Shown here piece after piece: positions 22,320 to 26,562 of a DNA stretch of 26,562 nt. A program made the translations under genes and the position numbers. The notes under the pieces were generated by a model. That model did no database searches and had not been told where the DNA came from. It was given only the letters and a program-made list of their open reading frames with translations. The stretch is taken from assembly GCA_900767605.1 (NCBI GenBank), contig CAAFZT010000009.1, forward strand, positions 1-26,562. Direction: 5' to 3'. The DNA is from Bacilli bacterium (lineage in GTDB: Bacteria > Bacillota_I > Bacilli_A > RFN20 > CAG-826). Position 1 is the stretch's first letter, and each line of letters opens with the position of its first letter.

Positions 22320-22513
22320 TTCCGATGAACAAGAGGGACTTAGGCTGCTTTTTTTAAAGAGAGCTCCGGATGGTGGAAGCGGGGTAAAAAGTCCTAGGGA
22401 GTCGCTTGGGAGGAAACGTGGGCCGCGTTAAGGCCACAAGAGATTTTATTCTAAACAGAGAATAAAAAGTTGGGTGGTACCGCGCGCCGCGCCCCAATTG
22501 GGCGCGGTTTTTT
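22320..22513 (+). promoter_or_regulatory. T-box leader (tRNA-Val sensing) of valS
   Basis: This leader has the AGAGAG element (near 22359), the distal-loop GGTGGAA segment, and the specifier codon GTC (Val) at 22401-22403 followed by GCTTGGGAG. A Stem II-like GTGG/CCAC hairpin follows (near 22418-22436), then a Stem III of 9 bp (22444-22452 with 22459-22467) and the conserved T-box GGGTGGTACCGCG (22472-22484). Uncharged tRNA-Val would favour the antiterminator and so valS expression. The specifier agrees with the downstream synthetase. Confidence 0.92.
22487..22513 (+). terminator. T-box regulated terminator of valS
   Basis: CCGCGCCC (22487-22494) pairs perfectly with GGGCGCGG (22500-22507) around a five-base loop, followed by six T. 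The 5' arm abuts the T-box sequence. Confidence 0.92.
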
Positions 22514-22528
22514 AATGGAGGAAAATCA

Positions 22529-25108
22529 ATGCTCGACAAACATTACGATCCGAAAAAGGTCGAAGAAGGAAAGTACGAAAATTGGAAAAATAAGGGGTAT
22601 TTCACCGCAGGTGATTCTTCCAAAGAGGCGTTCTCGTTAGTGATTCCGCCACCAAATGTAACGGGTAAGTTACACTTGGGACATGTCATGGACACGGTTC
22701 CAGATGACATTATCGTTCGCTACAAAAAAATGAAGGGCTACGATGTTTTGTGGGTTCCTGGAATGGATCACGCCGGCATTGCCACCCAAGCAAAAGTGGA
22801 AGCCAAATTACGGGCGGAGGGAATCTCCCGTTATGATTTGGGCCGCGAAGGATTCTTAAAAAAAGCCTGGGAATGGAAAGATGAATACGCAAAGACCATC
22901 CACGAACAATGGGCTAAAATTGGGTTATCGGTCGATTATACTCGCGAAAGATTCACGTTGGACGAAGGTTTGTCCGAAGCGGTTCGTCATGTTTTTGTGA
23001 CCCTCTATAACCAAGGTTTGATTTATCAGGGCGAAAAAATCATCAATTGGGACCCCGTTTTGCGGACCGCTTTGTCCAATATCGAGGTAAACCACCAAGA
23101 CGATGAAGGCGAATTCTATTATTTCCGTTACGAGGTTGTAGGCGAAAAAGGCCGTTCCATTATCGTTGCGACCACCCGTCCGGAGACCATGTGGGGCGAT
23201 ACTGCCGTTTTTGTAAACCCCAAAGACCCGAGGTTCTGCGATTTAATCGGAAAGAAGGTCATTAATCCCTGCAACGGAGAAGAGCTTCCTTTGATGGCGG
23301 ATTCTTACGTGGATATGAGCTTTGGAACCGGAGCCATGAAATGCACGCCCGCCCACGATCCTAATGACTTTGCCTTGGCAAAGAAATATGGTTTCCCCTT
23401 TATTCGCGTTTTGGACGAAACCGCGCATTTGCTTCCGATTGCAGGTGAATTTGCAGGCATGGATCGTTACGAAGCTAGAAAAGCATTGGTGGAGAAGATT
23501 CAACGCGAAGGTCATTTGGACCATATTGAAAAATTTGTTCACTCGGTTGGCCACAGCGAGAGAAGCGGCGCGGTGGTTGAGCCGATGCTCTCCAAACAGT
23601 GGTTTGTGAAAATGAAGCCTTTGGCGGATCGCGTATTGGCTCAGCAAAAATCGGAGAACAAGGTGGAATTTTTGCCCCGTCGTTTTGAAAATGTTTTGAT
23701 TCGATGGATGCAAAACGTCGAAGACTGGTGCATTTCTCGCCAACTTTGGTGGGGGCATCGTATCCCAGCTTACTACAATAAAGAAACAGGAGAAGTTCTT
23801 GTTACGGAAGAAACTCCTGATTTAACGAAATATACGCAAGACGAGGATGTTTTGGACACGTGGTTTTCGAGCGCGCTTTGGCCGTTTGCAACCTTAGGTT
23901 GGCCTCATCAAACCCCAGACTTCGACCGTTATTTCCCCACGAGCGTTCTCAATACCGGATACGATATCATTTTCTTCTGGGTAAGCCGCATGATCTTTCA
24001 AAGCGAGCACTTTACTGATCGGGCTCCCTTCAAAAAAGTGGTCATTCATGGTCTTATTCGCGATGAACAAGGCCGAAAAATGTCCAAATCTCTCGGAAAT
24101 GGCATCGACCCATTGGATATTATTGCCAAATACGGCGTCGACGCGATGCGCTACTTCATTACGACCAATAGCACGCCGGGACAGGATATGCGCTATAGCG
24201 AAGAAAAACTGCAGGCTGCCGAAAACTATTTAAACAAAATTTGGAATGCAACCCGCTACGTCGAAATGACATTAGGCGAGGATTTCCAACCGAACGAGAT
24301 TCCTTACAAAGACTTAGGCGTTTTGGAAAAATATATTCTGACGCGCTTGGAGAAGACGATCGCCCACGTTCAAAAGAAGATGGATGCCTATGAATTTGGG
24401 GCGGCTAGCACCTATCTTTATGATTTTGTTTATGACGATTTTTGCTCCTTCTATCTAGAAATGAGCAAAGTATCCCTGTCGGATCCCCATCAATCGGAAA
24501 CCGTGAAGCAAGTCCTCTACCGGGTCATTCACGATGTCATTTTGATGATTTATCCTTATTGCCCCTTTATCGGCGAAGAACTTTATTGCTCCTTGCCAGG
24601 CCACAAAGATTCGGCGATGCTAGAAACGTATCCGGAATATCGTCCGCAATGGATTTCCCCTGCGGCAGAGAAGAAGGGGCGTTTGTTATTTGAAATGATT
24701 CGCGACGGTCGTGGCTATAAATCCAGCCATAAAATGGCTCCCAACGAAGCGATTAAAATCACCTTGTCTCCCAAAACTCCGTTCAAAGGCATTGAAACCT
24801 ATCTTACTCGTTTCCTTTTCGCAAAAGAAATTCACGTCCAAAAAGAAGCGCCCCACGGAGATGCATTCCTTTATTCCGGTCTCACGATGGTGGTTGCGTC
24901 TAACAAGAGCAACGATGAGATTAAGAAGGAGCTGCTAAAAGAAAGGGAACGCTTTGAATTTGAAATCTCTCGCAGTGAGAAAATGCTTCTTAATCCCGCT
25001 TTTGTGTCCAAAGCCCCGAAACAAAAAGTAGATTTGGAACGTTCTAAACTCGAAGAAAACAAAGCTAAAATGAAGGACTTGGAACAAAGAATCTCCGATC
25101 TTGCCTAA
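22529..25108 (+). CDS. valS: Valine--tRNA ligase
   Basis: A class I synthetase of 859 residues that charges tRNA-Val. HLGH (49-52) follows PPPNVTGK, the standard ValRS context, and KMSKS is at 517-521 followed by LGNGIDP. The editing domain carries ATTRPETMWGDTAV (near 214-227), and a C-terminal coiled-coil arm (about 795-859) binds the tRNA elbow, as in bacterial ValRS. GGAGG (22517-22521) lies 7 nt before the ATG. The gene is controlled by its T-box leader. engB-valS adjacency fits the B. subtilis order after loss of the heme, folC and com genes that lie between them there. Confidence 0.98.
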   Translation: MLDKHYDPKKVEEGKYENWKNKGYFTAGDSSKEAFSLVIPPPNVTGKLHLGHVMDTVPDDIIVRYKKMKGYDVLWVPGMDHAGIATQAKVEAKLRAEGISRYDLGREGFLKKAWEWKDEYAKTIHEQWAKIGLSVDYTRERFTLDEGLSEAVRHVFVTLYNQGLIYQGEKIINWDPVLRTALSNIEVNHQDDEGEFYYFRYEVVGEKGRSIIVATTRPETMWGDTAVFVNPKDPRFCDLIGKKVINPCNGEELPLMADSYVDMSFGTGAMKCTPAHDPNDFALAKKYGFPFIRVLDETAHLLPIAGEFAGMDRYEARKALVEKIQREGHLDHIEKFVHSVGHSERSGAVVEPMLSKQWFVKMKPLADRVLAQQKSENKVEFLPRRFENVLIRWMQNVEDWCISRQLWWGHRIPAYYNKETGEVLVTEETPDLTKYTQDEDVLDTWFSSALWPFATLGWPHQTPDFDRYFPTSVLNTGYDIIFFWVSRMIFQSEHFTDRAPFKKVVIHGLIRDEQGRKMSKSLGNGIDPLDIIAKYGVDAMRYFITTNSTPGQDMRYSEEKLQAAENYLNKIWNATRYVEMTLGEDFQPNEIPYKDLGVLEKYILTRLEKTIAHVQKKMDAYEFGAASTYLYDFVYDDFCSFYLEMSKVSLSDPHQSETVKQVLYRVIHDVILMIYPYCPFIGEELYCSLPGHKDSAMLETYPEYRPQWISPAAEKKGRLLFEMIRDGRGYKSSHKMAPNEAIKITLSPKTPFKGIETYLTRFLFAKEIHVQKEAPHGDAFLYSGLTMVVASNKSNDEIKKELLKERERFEFEISRSEKMLLNPAFVSKAPKQKVDLERSKLEENKAKMKDLEQRISDLA

Positions 25109-25116
25109 TAAAATTG

Positions 25117-25132
25117 TTTTTTTCGAAAAAAA
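25117..25132. repeat. T7-CG-A7 palindrome and A-tract cluster after valS
   Basis: TTTTTTTCGAAAAAAA is a perfect 16-bp palindrome starting 8 bp after the valS stop. More A tracts follow (25138-25144 and around 25153-25158), spaced roughly 12-14 bp. It could act as a weak bidirectional terminator or, through A-tract bending, as an UP-like element for the small gene downstream. Confidence 0.4.
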
Positions 25133-25185
25133 TTAGCAAAAAAATTCCTGAAAAATCGTTCTAAGTTATTTAGGAGGATTTGATT

Positions 25186-25371
25186 ATGGAATTGCAACCT
25201 TTAAGTAAAGATGAGTGTCAGCAAATTCGGCCTGGTGAGGCTTTGACCTTGGGAACCGTTGTTTTGGTTTTCACGATTGTTATTCTCTCCATTGCCGCCT
25301 ATAAGCTGTTCAAAAGCCAATCGGCGAACGTCACAACGCCGGGCGGCTACAAATTCGAATGGAAAATGTGA
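25186..25371 (+). CDS. 61-residue membrane peptide with double-glycine-leader-like N terminus
   Basis: I do not recognise a named family. AGGAGG (about 25171-25176) fits ATG 25186 better than the TTG at 25180. The N terminus, LSKDECQQIRPG (residues 6-17), aligns without gaps with the double-glycine leader pattern LSxxELxxIxGG of class II bacteriocins and other peptides exported by peptidase-containing ABC transporters; the GG is PG here. After Gly17 come EALTLG, one hydrophobic segment (about 22-42) and a polar tail with PGGYKFEWK. It could be a bacteriocin-like or signalling peptide, or simply a small single-pass membrane protein. No transporter or immunity gene is adjacent. A clear SD and isolation between two transcription units support expression. 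Confidence 0.75.
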   Translation: MELQPLSKDECQQIRPGEALTLGTVVLVFTIVILSIAAYKLFKSQSANVTTPGGYKFEWKM

Positions 25372-25381
25372 CAAAAACGCT

Positions 25382-25409
25382 TTGATTTCGCGTGATACAT
25401 GCGTATAAT
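25382..25409 (+). promoter_or_regulatory. rplU operon promoter
   Basis: TTGATT (25382-25387), or TTTGAT one base earlier, and a perfect TATAAT (25404-25409) are separated by 16-17 bp. Transcription would start near 25416, giving a leader of about 100 nt. Confidence 0.75.
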
Positions 25410-25415
25410 CATCGC

Positions 25416-25500
25416 GTTGTCCGCTTTGCTTTTGAGCGCGCAACCGCATAGAAGAGGTTTCTAAACCATTCGGTACCTCCATAGCGAGTCTAGAAAAAGC
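25416..25500 (+). promoter_or_regulatory. Ribosomal protein L21 leader
   Basis: The structured leader before rplU has the look of the Firmicutes L21 leader: ACCGCATAGAAG (25443-25454), a GAGGT...ACCTC hairpin (about 25454-25479) containing GGTTTCTAAACC, and GTCTAGAAA before the ribosome binding site. A GTTG/CAAC pairing encloses the 5' part. Such leaders are thought to be bound by a ribosomal protein for feedback control. Recognised by memory of the family, not by a covariance search. Confidence 0.7.
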
Positions 25501-25515
25501 AGCAAGGAGGAAAAT

Positions 25516-25824
25516 ATGTACGCAATCATTGAAACTGGCGGAAAGCAAGTCAAAGTCGAAGTCGGTGACAAGATTTACGTTGAAAAACTCAACGTGGAAG
25601 CTGGTCAAGACGTCTCGATCGACAAAGTTCTTTTCGTTGGTGGCGAAAGCACGAAAGTTGGCGCCCCCTATGTGGAAGGCGCATCCGTTGATTGCAAGGT
25701 CGAAAAACAAGGCCTTGGCAAGAAAATCCGTGTTTACAAGTACAAGGCGAAAGCGAATGAGCGCAAGACCATTGGCCATCGTCAGCCTTATACCTGCCTC
25801 GTCATCAAAGCCATCAACGCCTAA
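25516..25824 (+). CDS. rplU: 50S ribosomal protein L21
   Basis: The 102-residue protein matches bacterial L21 over its whole length: the opening MYAIIETGGKQVKVEVGDKI, KVLFVGGE in the middle, and the C-terminal rRNA-contacting IGHRQPYTCLVI. L21 binds 23S rRNA in the large subunit. AAGGAGG lies at 25504-25510. The gene begins the rplU-prp-rpmA operon; the prp ribosome binding site overlaps its stop codon. Confidence 0.98.
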   Translation: MYAIIETGGKQVKVEVGDKIYVEKLNVEAGQDVSIDKVLFVGGESTKVGAPYVEGASVDCKVEKQGLGKKIRVYKYKAKANERKTIGHRQPYTCLVIKAINA

Positions 25825-25836
25825 GGAGGCAGTGGC

Positions 25837-26145
25837 ATGGTGAAGGTTGAGATTGATTATCGCGGGAAGGGCATTTCCAAGATTCTCATTAAGGGGCACG
25901 CGAATGCGGCACCTTATGGACAGGACTTGGTTTGCGCAGCCGTCAGTGCGATTTGCACCGGCGCTATGAATGCATTAGAAGATTCAGATTCCTATTCGAT
26001 TGAGTTGGAATCGGGATACGTCAAATGCGAAATACCCGGATCGATTTCCGAACACGATCAAACGGTTTTGGAGACGATGATCATCCAATTGAAAACCATT
26101 GAGGTTTCCTATGCGGGAACCATTAACATTAAAGAAAGGAAGTAA
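25837..26145 (+). CDS. prp: Ribosomal-processing cysteine protease Prp
   Basis: Prp (YsxB) removes the N-terminal extension of L27 in Firmicutes and relatives. This 102-residue protein keeps the catalytic pair: His21 in GHA and Cys33 in DLVCAAVS, close to His22 and Cys34 of the Staphylococcus aureus enzyme. Length and the LVCAAVSAIC segment are typical. AAGGAGG (25823-25829) overlaps the rplU stop. It lies between rplU and rpmA, the standard place, and its substrate is encoded immediately downstream with an intact cleavage motif. Confidence 0.95.
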   Translation: MVKVEIDYRGKGISKILIKGHANAAPYGQDLVCAAVSAICTGAMNALEDSDSYSIELESGYVKCEIPGSISEHDQTVLETMIIQLKTIEVSYAGTINIKERK

Positions 26146-26150
26146 CCATC

Positions 26151-26441
26151 ATGAAATTCGTTCTTGATTTACAACTCTTCGCTTCCAAAAAAGGCGTTGG
26201 TTCGACCAAAAACGGCCGTGATTCCGCTGGTCGCCGTCTTGGCGCTAAGGTTGGCGATGGACAAATCGTCACCGCTGGTTCGATTCTTTATCGTCAGCGC
26301 GGCACGAAGATCATGCCGGGCAAAAACGTCATCAAAGGTGGCGACGACACGTTGAACGCTTGCATCGCTGGCAAGGTGAAGTTCGAGAGAGTCGGAAAAA
26401 GCGGAAAGCGCGTCAGCGTTTATCCGGTTGTTGCCGAATAA
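26151..26441 (+). CDS. rpmA: 50S ribosomal protein L27 with a Prp-cleavable N-terminal extension
   Basis: The 96-residue precursor begins MKFVLDLQLF followed by ASKKGVGSTKNGRDS. Residues after Phe10 match mature L27, whose N terminus reaches the peptidyl transferase centre. The preceding decapeptide ending LQLF corresponds to the Firmicutes extension (LQFF in S. aureus) removed by Prp before Ala11. An AAAGGAAG ribosome binding site precedes the ATG, 5 bp after prp. Length is normal for the unprocessed form. Confidence 0.98.
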   Translation: MKFVLDLQLFASKKGVGSTKNGRDSAGRRLGAKVGDGQIVTAGSILYRQRGTKIMPGKNVIKGGDDTLNACIAGKVKFERVGKSGKRVSVYPVVAE

Positions 26442-26562
26442 TTTCGATTGTTGATCAACTGGGGCGTCATAAAGCGTTAAGTGACAATGTAAAAGCGACG
26501 TAGGCCCCTTAATTCGCGCCCTTGCTTGAATTTTCTACCCATTTTCGCGATTGCCCTGTCAA
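26442..26562. other. Non-coding 3' flank of rpmA
   Basis: No gene is visible in this end segment. GGGGCGTC (26461-26468) can pair with GACG (26497-26500) and the nearby GCCCC (26504-26508), enclosing a loop of about 28 nt; there is no T tract to make it a classic terminator. On the minus strand the last six bases read TTGACA, a perfect -35, with TAGAAA about 19 bp further in. The window ends too soon to interpret either. Confidence 0.3.

Noticed and set aside
25529..25843. Second plus-strand reading frame of 104 codons over rplU.
   Set aside because: Frame-shifted shadow of L21 with Ser/Lys-rich composition and no ribosome binding site of its own.
26442..26562. tmRNA 5' end on the minus strand, prompted by GACAGGG near the window end.
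   Set aside because: Only that short match is present; no tag reading frame, tRNA-like half or conserved pairing could be found.

Overview
The window reads as a compact chromosomal core region from a low-to-mid GC Firmicute, most likely a Bacilli/Erysipelotrichia-type or Mollicutes-related gut lineage such as the RF39-like group. This placement rests on two class-typical T-box leaders, an L21 leader, rnhC and mutS2, an L27 with a cleavable N-terminal extension beside its Prp protease, strong AGGAGG ribosome binding sites, and gene order that follows Bacillus subtilis with many genes removed. Trp is always TGG, and TGA ends mraZ, ileS, lspA, lon and the 61-residue small protein, so the standard bacterial code applies and not the mycoplasma code. 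I see no insertion sequence, prophage or CRISPR array.

Layout. 1-288: the 3' end of an unidentified ORF without a usable start, then a strong terminator. 340-2070: mraZ, rsmH and a 75-residue membrane or secreted protein in the ftsL position, closed by a terminator. 2149-4587: ftsA and ftsZ. No mur, mra or pbp gene remains between rsmH and ftsA. 4601-9137: a T-box(Ile)-controlled operon of ileS, lspA and rluD. 9118-10062: rnhC on the minus strand, overlapping rluD tail to tail and divergent from mutS2-uvrC (10132-14225). 14237-14313: tRNA-Arg(UCU). 14360-16048: an M6-like metalloprotease lipoprotein, the one clearly accessory gene. 16064-16951: a PlsC-type acyltransferase on the minus strand, divergent from a helical-repeat protein (17040-17939) that sits where B. 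subtilis has ysoA. 17953-22278: tig, lon and engB, with clpX and lonB missing between tig and lon. 22285-25108: T-box(Val)-valS. 25186-25371: a 61-residue membrane peptide with a bacteriocin-like N terminus. 25382-26441: L21 leader, rplU, prp and rpmA.

How the parts work together. The window covers cell division (MraZ, RsmH, FtsA, FtsZ), translation (IleRS, ValRS, RsmH, RluD, L21, L27, Prp, EngB, tRNA-Arg), protein folding and turnover (Tig, Lon), DNA maintenance (RNase HIII, MutS2, UvrC), and membrane and lipoprotein biology (LspA, PlsC, the M6 lipoprotein). LspA would be needed to process the M6 lipoprotein, and Prp to mature L27.

The most interesting signals are: (1) the 61-residue peptide whose N terminus aligns position for position with double-glycine leaders; (2) five genes (ftsA, rnhC, mutS2, plsC and the helical-repeat gene) that lack a Shine-Dalgarno sequence and have a -10 box only 6-10 nt before the ATG, suggesting leaderless mRNAs beside normal SD-led genes; (3) perfect palindromes embedded in the tig and ileS promoters; (4) an orphan small protein replacing FtsL next to an FtsA without a visible membrane anchor; (5) a two-box MraZ operator candidate overlapping the mraZ start codon.
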